A DNA stretch of 64,000 bases. Source: Streptomyces sp. NBC_01460 (lineage in GTDB: Bacteria > Actinomycetota > Actinomycetes > Streptomycetales > Streptomycetaceae). The notes beneath the pieces were generated by a model. It did not search any database and was not told where the DNA came from. It saw only the letters and a program-made list of their open reading frames with translations. The position numbers and the translations under genes are program-made. Below are positions 20,997-30,810 of the stretch, in pieces (position 1 is the stretch's first letter; the number at the start of each line of letters is the position of its first letter). The DNA is taken from contig NZ_CP109473.1 of the NCBI RefSeq assembly GCF_036227405.1, positions 496,001 through 560,000 of the forward strand, written 5' to 3'.

Positions 20997-22646
20997 TCAG
21001 CCCGCCGTGGCGCCCAGTGCGTCGGAGACCAGGGACCGGGCCTCGTCCTGGACCCTGGCCAGGTGTTCGGCCCCCTGGAAGCTCTCCGCGTACACCTTGT
21101 AGACGTCCTCCGTGCCGGAGGGCCGGGCCGCGAACCAGGCGCTGTCGGTGCAGACCTTGAGCCCTCCGATCGCGGCGCCGTTGCCCGGTGCCTCCGTGAG
21201 CACGGCCGTGATCGGCTCTCCGGCCAGGGTGTCCGCGGTGACCTGCTCCGGGGAGAGCCTGGCCAGGACCGCCTTCTGCTCCCGCGTCGCGGGGGCGTCG
21301 ATCCGGGCGTAGGCCGGGTCGCCGAACCGGGCGGTCAGCTCGCCGTAGTGCTGGGAGGGGGTGGAGCCCGTGACCGCGGTGATCTCCGACGCCAGCAGGG
21401 CGAGCAGGATGCCGTCCTTGTCGGTGGTCCACACCCGGCCGTCACGGCGCAGGAAGGACGCTCCGGCGGACTCCTCGCCACCGAAGCCGAGGGTGCCGCC
21501 GAACAGTCCGTCGACGAACCACTTGAAGCCCACCGGCACCTCCACCAGCCGGCGCCCGAGGTCCTCGGCGACCCGGTCGATCATGGAGGAGGACACCAGG
21601 GTCTTCCCGATGCCCGTACCGGCCGGCCAGCCCTCCCGGTGGGAGTAGAGGTAGCGGATCGCCACCGCCAGGTAGTGGTTGGGGTTCATCAGTCCGCCGT
21701 CGGGCGTGACGATGCCGTGCCGGTCGGCGTCGGCGTCGTTGCCGGTGGCGATGGTGTACGTGTCGCGCTGCTCGATCAGGGAGGCCATGGCGTACGGGGA
21801 GGAGCAGTCCATCCGGATCTTCCCGTCCCAGTCCAGCGTCATGAACCGCCAGGTGGGGTCGGCGAGAGGATTGACCACCGTGAGGTCGAGGCGGTGGCGC
21901 TCGGCGATCCGGCCCCAGTACCCGACCGAGGCGCCGCCCAGGGGATCCGCACCGATGCGGATCCCGGCGTCGCGTACGGCGTCCAGGTCGAGGACGGCCG
22001 GGAGGTCGTCGACGTAGCCGGTGAGGAAGTCGTGCCGGCCGGTGGTGCCGGCGGCGAGCGCCCGGGCCCAGGGGATCCTCCGGACCTCCTTGAGCCCGCC
22101 CTCGATCAGGGCGTTGGCCCGGTCCTGGATCCAGGAGGTGGCGTCCGAGCCTGCCGGGCCGCCGTGCGGCGGGTTGTACTTGAACCCGCCGTCCGCGGGC
22201 GGGTTGTGCGACGGGGTGACGACGATGCCGTCGGCGAGGCCGGCCGTGCGGCCCCTGTTGTAGGTGAGGATCGCGTGCGAGACGGCCGGGGTGGGTGTGT
22301 ATCCGTCGTCGCTGTCGATCAGGACGGTGGCGCCGTTGGCCGCCAGGACCTCGACGGCCGTGATCCGGGCGGGTTCGGACAGTGCGTGGGTGTCGGCGCC
22401 CAGGAACAGCGGCCCGTCGGTGCCCTGCCGGGTGCGGTAGTCACAGATGGCCTGGGTGGTGGCGGCGATGTGGTCGTCGTTGAAGGCCGCCGCGAGTGCC
22501 GATCCGCGATGGCCCGAGGTTCCGAACGCCACACGCTGGCCGGGCTCGGCCGGGTCGGGGTGGACGGTGTAGTAGGCCGTCACCAGCCGTGCCACGTCCA
22601 CCAGGTCTCCGGGCTGCGCCGGCTGACCGGCCCGTTCGTGAACCAT
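20997..22646 (-). CDS. pgm: Phosphoglucomutase, alpha-D-glucose phosphate-specific
   Basis: A 549-residue hexose-phosphate mutase interconverting glucose 1- and 6-phosphate. Features: [13 protein letters not shown] near the N-terminus (substrate-binding loop), [12 protein letters not shown] (active-site phosphoserine loop TxSHNP), [14 protein letters not shown] (Mg-binding DxDxDR) and [16 protein letters not shown] (sugar-binding GGEESG-type loop). Length equals E. coli Pgm. ATG 22646 has AGAGGAGA upstream; longer in-frame starts lack conserved sequence. It supplies glucose 1-phosphate for glycogen and nucleotide sugars and sits next to, but divergent from, the polysaccharide operon. Confidence 0.95.
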   Translation of the reverse strand: MVHERAGQPAQPGDLVDVARLVTAYYTVHPDPAEPGQRVAFGTSGHRGSALAAAFNDDHIAATTQAICDYRTRQGTDGPLFLGADTHALSEPARITAVEVLAANGATVLIDSDDGYTPTPAVSHAILTYNRGRTAGLADGIVVTPSHNPPADGGFKYNPPHGGPAGSDATSWIQDRANALIEGGLKEVRRIPWARALAAGTTGRHDFLTGYVDDLPAVLDLDAVRDAGIRIGADPLGGASVGYWGRIAERHRLDLTVVNPLADPTWRFMTLDWDGKIRMDCSSPYAMASLIEQRDTYTIATGNDADADRHGIVTPDGGLMNPNHYLAVAIRYLYSHREGWPAGTGIGKTLVSSSMIDRVAEDLGRRLVEVPVGFKWFVDGLFGGTLGFGGEESAGASFLRRDGRVWTTDKDGILLALLASEITAVTGSTPSQHYGELTARFGDPAYARIDAPATREQKAVLARLSPEQVTADTLAGEPITAVLTEAPGNGAAIGGLKVCTDSAWFAARPSGTEDVYKVYAESFQGAEHLARVQDEARSLVSDALGATAG

Positions 22647-23276
22647 CGTTTCTCCTCTGTCCCTCATCGGCCTTTCGCGGACCGCCACCGGGCGGACGAT
22701 CATCACGACTCGTACCCGATACTGCCTCCTCGGCAGCACTCCCGGGTACGGGGCCTCACCGGCATCGCGCCCGGAGCACGGCGGAGCTCTGGGCGGGTTT
22801 CACCATGAGGAGCCGGTCAGCACGTGTGCGCGCGGCAGGGCGGCCGGGCCGGGAGAACGCCGCACCCGAACGGCCCCGGAGCGGCACCAGGAATTGCGCC
22901 GGACAACTCTTCGTCAATGGTGGGCCATTGCGCGCCTTCACTGTCAGGAGTATCCGAAGCCTCGGGATACGGCCAGATGCATGCAGCACGGCCATCTTTC
23001 GACAAGGCAGCGGACGCGGCCGACCAAAGCCGTCCGACACGCCGCAGGATTCGCGTGCCCGGTGGCCGGACGTCCGAATCCCGATTCACGGAACCGGTGG
23101 TAGACGGCCTGGCCACAGGTGATCCATGGGGACACGTGCGCGAGTCCTCCGCGTTTTCGTACTCGTGGTCTGTCAAAGTGCATTTCGGTTTTACCGCTTG
23201 ATCTCCGCCACCACATTCCTTGCCGCCGGTGTTTATCCGAACCGGCTCTTCGGGGGCTTGCGAAAGAGAGCCGTGC
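22647..23276. other. 630-bp region upstream of the polysaccharide operon
   Basis: No convincing gene. The part near 23150-23220 is AT-richer than the window, which could mark a promoter or a nucleoid-protein site. An inverted repeat GTATCC-N9-GGATAC lies at 22950-22970. I could not find a -35/-10 pair that I trust. Confidence 0.4.
22950..22970. repeat. Inverted repeat, possible operator
   Basis: GTATCC (22950-22955) and GGATAC (22965-22970) are perfect 6-bp arms around nine bases, about 300 bp before the first gene of the polysaccharide operon. It could be a regulator site; evidence is limited to symmetry. Confidence 0.3.
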
Positions 23277-24452
23277 GTGCTGCAGAAGAGTTGCTCCGAT
23301 GAAAGTCGCCTGACAGTCCTTCACCTGGTCCAGCCGGTGGAGGGAGGAGTCGCACGAGTCGTGACCGACCTCGTGGCGGCGCAGGTCCGGGCAGGGCTGC
23401 GGCCCGTCGTGGCCTGCCCTCCGGACGGGCCGCTGGCCGCGGGGGCAGCCATCGCCGGGGCCCGGGTGTGCGCCTGGCCGGCGGACCGTGCTCCCGGCCC
23501 CCGGCTGGGCCGGGAGGTCCTCACGGCGGGCCGGCTCGTCCGGGCCTGCGCTCCCGACGTGGTCCACGTGCACAGCGCGAAGGCGGGGCTCGCCGGGCGG
23601 CTGGCCGTGCGTGGCACGGTTCCGACGGTGTTCCAGCCGCACGCGTGGTCGTTCGAGGCCCTGGAGGGCAGGGCGGCCGGTGCGGCCGCGGCGTGGGAGC
23701 GGTTCGGGGCGCGGTGGAGCGACCGGATCCTCTGCGTCAGCGAGTCGGAACGCCGCACCGGGCAGCGCGCGGGCATCACGGCACGCTGGTCGGTGATCCA
23801 CAACGGCATCGACCTCGGCCGCTTCCGGCCCACCGTGGGGGACGCCGCCGCGTCCGCCCGTGCCGCACTCCCCCTGCCCGGCGGGATCCCGGCCGATGTG
23901 CCGCTCGTCGTGTGCGTCGGGCGCCTGAGCCGGCAGAAGGGCCAGGACGTGCTGCTGCGGGCCTGGCGGACGGCGGCGGTGGGGGGCGCCCGGCTGGTCC
24001 TGGTCGGCGACGGGCCGTACGGGGACGAGCTCCGGCGCGCGGCGCCTCCCGGCGTGCTGTTCACCGGGTCCAGCGCGGATGTGCGGCCCTGGATCCAGGC
24101 GGCGGATCTGCTGGTGCTCCCTTCGCGCTGGGAGGGGATGGCACTGGCCCCCCTCGAAGCCATGGCCTGCGGCACGCCCGTCCTGCTGACCGACGTCGAC
24201 GGAGCCAGGGAGAGCCTGCCCCCCGGACACCTGCCCCACTGCCTCGTGCCGCCCGAGGACCCCTCGGCCCTCGCGGCGGCACTGACCAGGCTGCTGAGCG
24301 ACCCGGCGCTGAGGGCGGATCTGGGCCGCACGGCGCAGAGCCGCACCCGGTCCGTCTTCGACGTGACGAGGACCGCCGGATCCGTCCTACGCCTCTACCA
24401 GGAACTTGTCGGCCAGTCCCGCCCCACGACGAGGAAGCGCACCGAGCGATGA
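23277..24452 (+). CDS. GT4-type glycosyltransferase, first gene of polysaccharide operon
   Basis: A 391-residue GT-B glycosyltransferase. The N-terminal domain has LHLVQPVEGGVARVVTDLV (acceptor-binding Gly loop). The C-terminal domain has VVCVGRLSRQKGQDVLLRAW and PSRWEGMALAPLEAMACGTPVL, the E-x7-E motif contacting the nucleotide sugar. GTG 23277 is preceded by GAAAGAGAG; a TTG at 23220 is an alternative. It presumably adds a sugar to the lipid-linked repeat unit on the cytoplasmic face. It overlaps the next gene by ATGA. Confidence 0.88.
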   Translation: MLQKSCSDESRLTVLHLVQPVEGGVARVVTDLVAAQVRAGLRPVVACPPDGPLAAGAAIAGARVCAWPADRAPGPRLGREVLTAGRLVRACAPDVVHVHSAKAGLAGRLAVRGTVPTVFQPHAWSFEALEGRAAGAAAAWERFGARWSDRILCVSESERRTGQRAGITARWSVIHNGIDLGRFRPTVGDAAASARAALPLPGGIPADVPLVVCVGRLSRQKGQDVLLRAWRTAAVGGARLVLVGDGPYGDELRRAAPPGVLFTGSSADVRPWIQAADLLVLPSRWEGMALAPLEAMACGTPVLLTDVDGARESLPPGHLPHCLVPPEDPSALAAALTRLLSDPALRADLGRTAQSRTRSVFDVTRTAGSVLRLYQELVGQSRPTTRKRTER

Positions 24453-25939
24453 CGACGGAGAGTGCACCTGCCCCCCGAGCCGCCCAGGCAACTGCCGTAC
24501 GGCGTGCGGCTTCCGCGATCCGCCCGCCGCGCAGCGGCAGGGAGGACGCTCCGGCCCCGCGGGCCGCCGGGAGCGTCACGCGCCGCCGGACCCCGGCGGC
24601 GCTGATGGCCTGCGACACATTCGCGCTCGGCCTGGCCGTGGCCCTGATCACGCCCGGACCGTGGCCACCGGTCGTCGTCCTCGTGCAGGCCGCCGTCCAG
24701 TTGCTCCTCAACGCCTATCGGGGCCTCTACCGGCCCGGGCTGTCCCCGTCCGCCCTGGCGGAGCTGCCCGCGCTCGCAGGGCTCGCCGTGGTGCAGTGGT
24801 ACGTCGTCGCCGAGGCGGTGTCCGCGTACGACCCGCGCCACGCCGCCGGGTGGGTGGCGCTCGGCTGCGCGGCCGGCGTGCAGATCGTCGTGAGCTGCGG
24901 AGCGAGGGCCGTCGTCCACCGGTGTCGGCTCTGGTCGGCGGCACGGCGTCCGGACTCCGCCCTGGTGGTGGGCGACGGCCCGGTCGCCGACCGGGTCGTC
25001 GCCGTCCTGCAGGAGCACACGCGGTACGGGATGCGGCCCGTCGGCCGGGTCGTGGGCTCCGGAGCGGACGCGGACGAGGCGGCGGACGCGCCCGCCGGCG
25101 AGGCGCCGCTGCCCGTCCTCGCGTCGGTGCAGGACGCCGGCCGGGCGGTCGTGCAGAACTCCGTGCGGCACGCCGTCTTCACGGTCCCGCCCGAGACCGT
25201 CTCCGACGGGGAGGAGCTCTTCGCGCTGTTCGCGCGGCACGGGTGCCGGGTCTGGCTGATCACCGACCAGGGAACGGTCGCCCGGTCCAGGACCGCGCCC
25301 CGGCCGGACCATGTGTGGGGCTTCGCGGCCCACTCGCTGCACGCCGGACCGGACCGTGCGGTGGCCCACCGGGTGAAGCGGGCGTTGGACGCCCTCCTGG
25401 CGGCGGTCGCCCTGGTGGCGGCGTCCCCGGTGATGGCGGCGTGCGCACTCGCCGTGCGGGTGTGCGACGGCCCGGGCGTCATCTTCCGTCAGGAGCGCAT
25501 CGGGGAGTCCGGACGGCCGTTCGTCCTGCTGAAGTTCCGCACCTTGAGACCCGCCGACGAACACGAGTCGGCCACCCGGTGGAACGTGTCGGCGGACGGG
25601 CGCATGAGCCGGGCCGGCAGGTTCCTCCGCAGGACGTCGCTCGACGAGCTCCCGCAGCTGTGGAACGTCGTACGCGGCGACATGAGCCTGGTCGGTCCCC
25701 GCCCCGAACGCCCCTACTTCGTACAGCAGTTCAGCCGGATGCACCCGGGGTACCGGACCCGCCACCGGATGCCCGTCGGCATCACCGGGCTGGCGCAGGT
25801 GCACGGCCTGCGCGGCGACACCTCGATCGAGGACCGGGCCCGCTTCGACAACCGGTACATCGAGACGTGGTCGCTGTGGCAGGACATGTGCGTGCTGGCG
25901 CGCACGGCCGGCTCGGTGTTCCGGCTCGGAGGCAGCTGA
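24449..25939 (+). CDS. Initiating polyprenyl glycosylphosphotransferase
   Basis: A 496-residue membrane protein of the exopolysaccharide polyprenyl glycosylphosphotransferase type (WbaP/CpsE-like). About four helices (residues ~45-165) are followed by a Rossmann-like CoA-binding-type domain (SALVVGDGPVADRVVAVLQ). The C-terminal catalytic domain has a membrane helix (RALDALLAAVALVAASPVMA), then FRQERIGESGRPFVLLKFRT, LRRTSLDELPQLWNVVRGDMSL and VGPRPERP. It transfers a sugar 1-phosphate from a nucleotide sugar to undecaprenyl phosphate, starting each repeat unit. The donor sugar is unknown. Confidence 0.92.
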   Translation: MTTESAPAPRAAQATAVRRAASAIRPPRSGREDAPAPRAAGSVTRRRTPAALMACDTFALGLAVALITPGPWPPVVVLVQAAVQLLLNAYRGLYRPGLSPSALAELPALAGLAVVQWYVVAEAVSAYDPRHAAGWVALGCAAGVQIVVSCGARAVVHRCRLWSAARRPDSALVVGDGPVADRVVAVLQEHTRYGMRPVGRVVGSGADADEAADAPAGEAPLPVLASVQDAGRAVVQNSVRHAVFTVPPETVSDGEELFALFARHGCRVWLITDQGTVARSRTAPRPDHVWGFAAHSLHAGPDRAVAHRVKRALDALLAAVALVAASPVMAACALAVRVCDGPGVIFRQERIGESGRPFVLLKFRTLRPADEHESATRWNVSADGRMSRAGRFLRRTSLDELPQLWNVVRGDMSLVGPRPERPYFVQQFSRMHPGYRTRHRMPVGITGLAQVHGLRGDTSIEDRARFDNRYIETWSLWQDMCVLARTAGSVFRLGGS

Positions 25940-25942
25940 CCC

Positions 25943-27304
25943 GTGACCCTCACCCTGACCGCGGCGCCCGCCGTACCGGCCGCCCGGGAGAAGGCGCCCC
26001 CTCGCGCGTGGGCCCACCGGTGGCCGTTGCTGCCGCTGATCGCGACGGTCCTGCTCGTGGCCGTGCCGGCCGACGGGACCGGGGCCGGAACCGTGTTCGG
26101 TGTCCCGGCGGCCGACCTCCTCTCCGGAGCGGCCGTGCTCGTCTGCGCGGGCCTCCTGCTGGGCCGGCGGCGCCGGCCGCTCACACCGGCCGCGGCGGTC
26201 GTGCTGGGACTGCCGGTGGTGGGCCTGGCCCTGGCCACGGTCACCGCCGCGGACCCGATGGCGGCTCTGCCGGGGTTCGTGCGGTACCTGCAGATCTTCG
26301 TCCTGGTGCCGGCCGCCGTCCTCCTCCTCGTCCGGGACGCCCAGGGATTCCGGGCCGTCGCGGGCGCCCTCGTCCTGCTGGGGCTGATCGAGGGCGCGAC
26401 GGGCGTGCACCAGTACGTCACGGGCTCCGGCGCCTCCTACATGGGTGAGGACATCCGCGCCGTCGGCACGTTCGGCCCCGGCGATGTGATGGGCATGGCC
26501 ACCGTCGTCGGTTACGGGCTGGTCGCGGCCGTCGCGTACGCCCTCCGCGCCCGGTCCGGCACATCTCGCCGTCCGAGGCTCTGGGCCGGGGTGACCGCCG
26601 CGCTGCTGGTCGTCCCGCTCACGCTGTCCTTCAGCCGCGGGGCGTGGATCGCGACGGCTGCGGGGGCCCTCGCCGTGATCGCGCTGACCGGCCTCCGGCA
26701 GGCCGTCCGCGCCCTGGCGGTGCTGGGCGCGGCCGGGGTCGTGCTCGTGGGCGGGTTCGGCGTCGGGTCCGAGATGATCTCGCAGCGGCTCACCAGCATC
26801 ACCGAGGTGACCAGCGCGCCCGACCGGTCCGTGAACGACCGCTACACCATGTGGGCGGCAGCGGCCGGCATGTGGCGCGAGCAGCCGGCGACGGGCGTCG
26901 GCCTCAAGGGCTTCCCGGCGCACCGGGACGGGCACGCCTCGATCGGGCTGTCCGCCGGCAGCGACACGGCGGGGGCCGGGCAGGAGTTCCGCAAGCAGCC
27001 CCTGCTCTCCCCCCACAACATGTACCTCCTCGTCCTGAGCGAGCAGGGGCTCGTCGGCTTCGTCGCACTGGTGGGGTCCTGGGCGGCGCTCCTGGTCGGC
27101 GGGGTGTGCCGGCTCGTCTCCTGCCGGGCACGGGGGGCCGCTGCCGTCGACTGCGGTCTCGCCGCCGTCGGGCTGATGACCTGGCAGACGGTCGACTTCC
27201 TCTACGCGGACATCGGCGGCCCCTCCACCGTCCTGACCGGGATCGTGCTCGGCCTCGCCGCGTGGTGGGCCCTGGCCGGACCGGAGAGGGCGGACGCCGC
27301 GTGA
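25943..27304 (+). CDS. O-antigen ligase/polymerase (Wzy-like) membrane protein
   Basis: A 453-residue polytopic protein with 10-12 helices. The large periplasm-type loop contains DRYTMWAAAAGMWREQPATGVGLKGFPAHR and SPHNMYLLVLSEQGLVGFVAL, the Wzy_C/O-antigen ligase signature with the conserved HNxYL. LTLSFSRGAWIATAAGALAV fits the SRGAWL motif of the family. The predicted role is polymerising lipid-linked repeat units outside the membrane. GTG 25943 is three bases after the previous stop; the gene overlaps the next by GTGA. Confidence 0.88.
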   Translation: MTLTLTAAPAVPAAREKAPPRAWAHRWPLLPLIATVLLVAVPADGTGAGTVFGVPAADLLSGAAVLVCAGLLLGRRRRPLTPAAAVVLGLPVVGLALATVTAADPMAALPGFVRYLQIFVLVPAAVLLLVRDAQGFRAVAGALVLLGLIEGATGVHQYVTGSGASYMGEDIRAVGTFGPGDVMGMATVVGYGLVAAVAYALRARSGTSRRPRLWAGVTAALLVVPLTLSFSRGAWIATAAGALAVIALTGLRQAVRALAVLGAAGVVLVGGFGVGSEMISQRLTSITEVTSAPDRSVNDRYTMWAAAAGMWREQPATGVGLKGFPAHRDGHASIGLSAGSDTAGAGQEFRKQPLLSPHNMYLLVLSEQGLVGFVALVGSWAALLVGGVCRLVSCRARGAAAVDCGLAAVGLMTWQTVDFLYADIGGPSTVLTGIVLGLAAWWALAGPERADAA

Positions 27305-28917
27305 GCGGGACCGCCACGGGCCGGGCCCCGGAGGAGACGGTCGCAGGGGCGTCCCCGCCCGACGGCGCGGTACGGTCCGGGCGCTTCCTGGCCCGTGCGG
27401 CGGGCGGCGCCGCGGGACTGACCGTCGTCGCCGCCCTGCTGGGGCTCGTCCGGGACCAGGCCGTCGCCAGGCTCTTCGGCGCCAGTCACGCCAGCGACGC
27501 CTTCCTGATCGCCTGGACCGTGCCGGAGATGGCGGCCACCCTGCTGATCGAGGACGGCATGGCGCTGCTGCTCGTTCCGGCGTTCAGCCTGGCGCTGACC
27601 CGGCGGGCCGCCGGCGGCCACGGAGACGATCCGGTCCGGGCGCTGGTGGCCGCCACCCTCCCCCGGCTGTTCGCCGCACTGGCCTGCGCCGGCGGCCTGC
27701 TGGTGTGGGGCGCCCCCTGGGCCGTCGGCGTCCTGGCGCCGGGACTCGACGATCCGCGGCTGGCGGTGGACTGCACGCGCCTGACCGCTGTCACGGTCCT
27801 CACCTTCGGCGTCACGGGGTACTTCAGCGCGGCACTGCGGGCGCACGGCCGTTTCCTGGCCCCGGCCGGTGTCTACATCGCGTACAACGTCGGCATCATC
27901 GGCATGACCCTGGCGCTGCACTCCGTCTGGGGGGTACGCGCCGCGGCCGCCGGGGTCGCCGTCGGCAGCCTGCTGATGATCCTCACCCTGCTGCCCACGT
28001 TCGTGCGGCTCGTGCCGTGGCGCAAGGGGCGGAGGGCGGCGCGGAAGCGCGGTCCCGCCCTGCTCGGTGCCACGGTCCTGGCACCGGTCGTCCTGTTCGT
28101 GGTGAGCCGTCAGGCGCAGGTCCTCGTCGAGCGGTTCCTCGCCTCGTCCCTGCCGGACGGGGCTATCTCCCACCTCAACTACGCGCAGAAGGTGGCCCAG
28201 CTGCCGATGGTGCTGTCCATGATGATCTGCACCGTGACCTTCCCCGTCGTGGCCCGGGCCATGGCCGAAGGGGACGGGGAGGGCGCCCGGCGGCGGGTGG
28301 AGCGGGATCTCGCCCTGGCCGGGACCGTGGTGCTGCTCGGTGCGGCGACGGTCCTCGGCTGCGCTCCCCAGATCGTCGAAGTCCTCTTCCAGCGTGGTGC
28401 TTTCACACCGGCGGACACGGCCGCCACCGCCGGTGTGATGCGGGTCTACGCCCTGGGTCTGCTCGGCCACACCCTGGTCGGCGCCCTGTGCAGGCCGTTC
28501 TTCTCCGCGGGCCGGCCCACCTGGTACCCGCTCGGCGCGATGGGCGCCGGCCTCCTGGTCACCACCGTCGCCGGACTGCTCCTGACCGGTCCGTTCGGCG
28601 TCGACGGCATCGCCGCCGCCAACGCCGTCGGCATCAGCACGGCCGCCCTGCTGATGCTCCTGGGGCTGGGCTCACGGGCCGTCGCCGTACGCTCCGGGGC
28701 CGTCGCCCTCTCCCTGGCCCGCCCGGCCGCCGCCGCGGCGGTCGCGGTGGCCGCCTGCCGGCTGACCACCGGCCTCGTGCCGGGAGCGCCGGCCGGTCTG
28801 GCGGCCGGCTGCCTCGTCGTCCCCACGGCGTTCCTCCTCACGGGGCTCGCACTCCGAGCGCCCGAAGCCGTTCATCTGCTGACACTCATCCGACAGAGGT
28901 TCCCCCATGGCCGCTGA
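27301..28917 (+). CDS. MurJ/Wzx-type lipid-linked oligosaccharide flippase
   Basis: A 538-residue MOP-superfamily membrane protein with about 14 helices. GLTVVAALLGLVRDQAVARLFGASHASDAFLIAWTVPE is the MurJ-type N-terminus and FLASSLPDGAISHLNYAQKVAQLPM matches the central MurJ segment. Because it sits inside a polysaccharide operon rather than the mur or mviN locus, it probably flips the undecaprenyl-linked repeat unit rather than lipid II; that is inference. It starts at GTG 27301 and overlaps the next gene by 11 bases. Confidence 0.88.
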   Translation: MSGTATGRAPEETVAGASPPDGAVRSGRFLARAAGGAAGLTVVAALLGLVRDQAVARLFGASHASDAFLIAWTVPEMAATLLIEDGMALLLVPAFSLALTRRAAGGHGDDPVRALVAATLPRLFAALACAGGLLVWGAPWAVGVLAPGLDDPRLAVDCTRLTAVTVLTFGVTGYFSAALRAHGRFLAPAGVYIAYNVGIIGMTLALHSVWGVRAAAAGVAVGSLLMILTLLPTFVRLVPWRKGRRAARKRGPALLGATVLAPVVLFVVSRQAQVLVERFLASSLPDGAISHLNYAQKVAQLPMVLSMMICTVTFPVVARAMAEGDGEGARRRVERDLALAGTVVLLGAATVLGCAPQIVEVLFQRGAFTPADTAATAGVMRVYALGLLGHTLVGALCRPFFSAGRPTWYPLGAMGAGLLVTTVAGLLLTGPFGVDGIAAANAVGISTAALLMLLGLGSRAVAVRSGAVALSLARPAAAAAVAVAACRLTTGLVPGAPAGLAAGCLVVPTAFLLTGLALRAPEAVHLLTLIRQRFPHGR

Positions 28918-29668
28918 CACCTCACCGCCCCGTGCCAGGACACGCCCCCGCGGGTCCTGGCCGTGGATCCTGACCTATCACTCGGTCAGCGACCCCACGG
29001 ACGACCCGTACGGCATCACCGTCTCCGCCGACCGCCTGGACGAGCAGCTGACCTGGCTGCGGCGCCGTGGGCTGACCGGGGTGGGCATCTCCGCGCTGCT
29101 GCGGGCGCGGGCCACCGGGCAGCGCGGCCTGGTCGGGCTGACGTTCGACGACGGGTACGCCGACTTCGTCGACGAGGCGCTCCCGGTGCTGCGCGCGCAC
29201 GGCTGCACCGCGACGGTGTTCGTCCTGCCCGGCCGTCCGGGCGGCTCCAACACCTGGGATCCGCTCGGCCCGCGCAGACCGCTGCTGACCGAGGAGGGCA
29301 TCCGTACCGTCGCCGCGGCGGGCATGGAGGTCGGCTCGCACGGCATGCTCCACCAGGATCTGACGGCGCTCCCCGACGACGAATTGCGCGAGGAGACGCA
29401 CGGCAGCCGGGACGCGCTGCGCCGCATCCTCCGGCAGGAGCCGGCCGGCTTCTGCTACCCGTACGGCACGGCCGACCTGCGGGTGGCCGGCTCCGTCCGG
29501 GACGCCGGATACGCCTACGGATGCGCTCTCGTGCCCGGTTCCCTGGCGGGGCCGCTCGCCCTCCCGCGCACACACGTCAGCCACGCCGACCGAGGTGCCC
29601 GTCTTCGGGCCAAGGAGGTGCGGCACCGGCTGCGGCACCGCTCCGCCGGGCCGGGTGAGGCGGCGTGA
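28907..29668 (+). CDS. Polysaccharide deacetylase (NodB domain)
   Basis: A 253-residue NodB-fold deacetylase. Motif 1 is LTFDDGYADFV (metal-binding Asp pair). Motif 2 is VGSHGMLHQDLTALP (H-x3-H metal ligands). Motif 3 is FCYPYGTADLRV. An N-terminal ILTYHSVSDPTDDPYGITVS matches CE4 enzymes of the PgaB/IcaB type. No obvious signal peptide follows its ATG, so the site of action is unclear. It predicts N-acetylated sugars in the polymer that become partly deacetylated. Confidence 0.88.
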   Translation: MAADTSPPRARTRPRGSWPWILTYHSVSDPTDDPYGITVSADRLDEQLTWLRRRGLTGVGISALLRARATGQRGLVGLTFDDGYADFVDEALPVLRAHGCTATVFVLPGRPGGSNTWDPLGPRRPLLTEEGIRTVAAAGMEVGSHGMLHQDLTALPDDELREETHGSRDALRRILRQEPAGFCYPYGTADLRVAGSVRDAGYAYGCALVPGSLAGPLALPRTHVSHADRGARLRAKEVRHRLRHRSAGPGEAA

Positions 29669-30810
29669 GGGCGCTGCACGTCATCACCGGCCTCGGCGTC
29701 GGCGGGGCGGAGCAGCAGTTGCGTCTGCTGCTGCGACATCTGCCCGTCCGCTGCGACGTCGTGACGCTCACCAATCCCGGGGCGGTCGCGGAGGGGCTGC
29801 GCGCCGACGGGGTCCGTGTCCGGGACCTGGGGATGAGGAGCAACCGGGACCTCGGCGCGGTGCCGAGGCTCGCCCGGCTCATCCGCCGGGGCTCGTACGA
29901 CCTCGTGCACACGCACCTCTACCGGGCCTGTGTCTACGGCCGGATCGCGGCGCGCCTCGCGGGGACCACCGTCGTGTCGACGGAGCACTCGCTGGGGCGC
30001 GCGGAGATCGAGGGACGGCCGCTCACCCGCGGCACCCGGGAGCTCTATCTGCGCACCGAACGGCTGGGGGCGGCGACGGTCGCCGTCTCGGACACCGTCG
30101 CCGGCAGACTCCGCGCCTGGGGTGTGCCGGCCGCCCGGATCCACACCGTGCCCAACGGCATCGACGTGGACGCCTTCCGCTTCGACGCCGGACGGCGGCG
30201 CTCCACACGGGCGCTGCTGGGCCTGCCCGGGACGGCGTTCGTGGTGGGGGGCGTGGGAAGGCTCGTCCCCGGAAAACGCTTCGACGTACTGATCCGGGCC
30301 GTCGCCGCCCTCCCCGGCGCGTGGCTGGTCCTGGCCGGGGACGGGCCGGAAGCCACGTCGCTCCGCGCCCTGGCCGCCCGGCTCGGTGTGGCCGGCCGCG
30401 TCAGGTTCCTCGGCGAGTGCGGTGCCCCGGGTGCCACGCCCGGCGTTCCCGAGGTGCTGAGCGCCATCGACACATTCGTCTCCGCTTCGCGCGAGGAGTC
30501 CTTCGGCCTCGCGGTGGTCGAGGCCCTGGCCGCGGGGCTGCCCGTGGTGCACGCGGCCTGCCCCGCCATCGAGGACCTCCCCGCCGGCCGGGTACCGGGC
30601 ACCACCCGGATCGGTTACGGCGCGGAGGACCCCACGGACGAGCTGACGGCCGCCCTGCGGCACCGCATGGAGGACGGCGCCCGCCGTCTGTCCCCGCCCC
30701 CCGCCGTCGACCACTACGACATCAGGCTCAGCAGCCGGCGCCTCATGGACGTCTACGCGCAGGCCGTCGACACCGCCCCAGTCACCCCGACCGAGAGAGC
30801 ACACCCATGA
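29665..30810 (+). CDS. GT4-type glycosyltransferase
   Basis: A 381-residue GT-B glycosyltransferase. N-terminal LHVITGLGVGGAEQQLRLLLRHL is the acceptor-side Gly-rich loop. C-terminal VVGGVGRLVPGKRFDVLIRAV and SASREESFGLAVVEALAAGLPVV carry the E-x7-E nucleotide-sugar site. GTG 29665 overlaps the deacetylase stop by four bases. With the first glycosyltransferase and the initiating transferase it accounts for a repeat unit of at least three sugars. Confidence 0.88.
   Translation: MRALHVITGLGVGGAEQQLRLLLRHLPVRCDVVTLTNPGAVAEGLRADGVRVRDLGMRSNRDLGAVPRLARLIRRGSYDLVHTHLYRACVYGRIAARLAGTTVVSTEHSLGRAEIEGRPLTRGTRELYLRTERLGAATVAVSDTVAGRLRAWGVPAARIHTVPNGIDVDAFRFDAGRRRSTRALLGLPGTAFVVGGVGRLVPGKRFDVLIRAVAALPGAWLVLAGDGPEATSLRALAARLGVAGRVRFLGECGAPGATPGVPEVLSAIDTFVSASREESFGLAVVEALAAGLPVVHAACPAIEDLPAGRVPGTTRIGYGAEDPTDELTAALRHRMEDGARRLSPPPAVDHYDIRLSSRRLMDVYAQAVDTAPVTPTERAHP

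Noticed and set aside
22824..23201. 125-codon open frame upstream of the polysaccharide operon
   Set aside because: No ribosome site, no recognisable motif and mixed composition; treated as intergenic.
23299..23313. ATGAAAGTCGCCTGA mini-ORF near the first glycosyltransferase start
   Set aside because: It overlaps the coding frame out of phase and is too short to argue for a leader peptide.
24395..27016. 873-codon open frame on the minus strand
   Set aside because: It lies opposite the transferase and polymerase genes, is His/Arg/Gln/Pro-rich without domains, and follows from GC-biased codons on the true strand.
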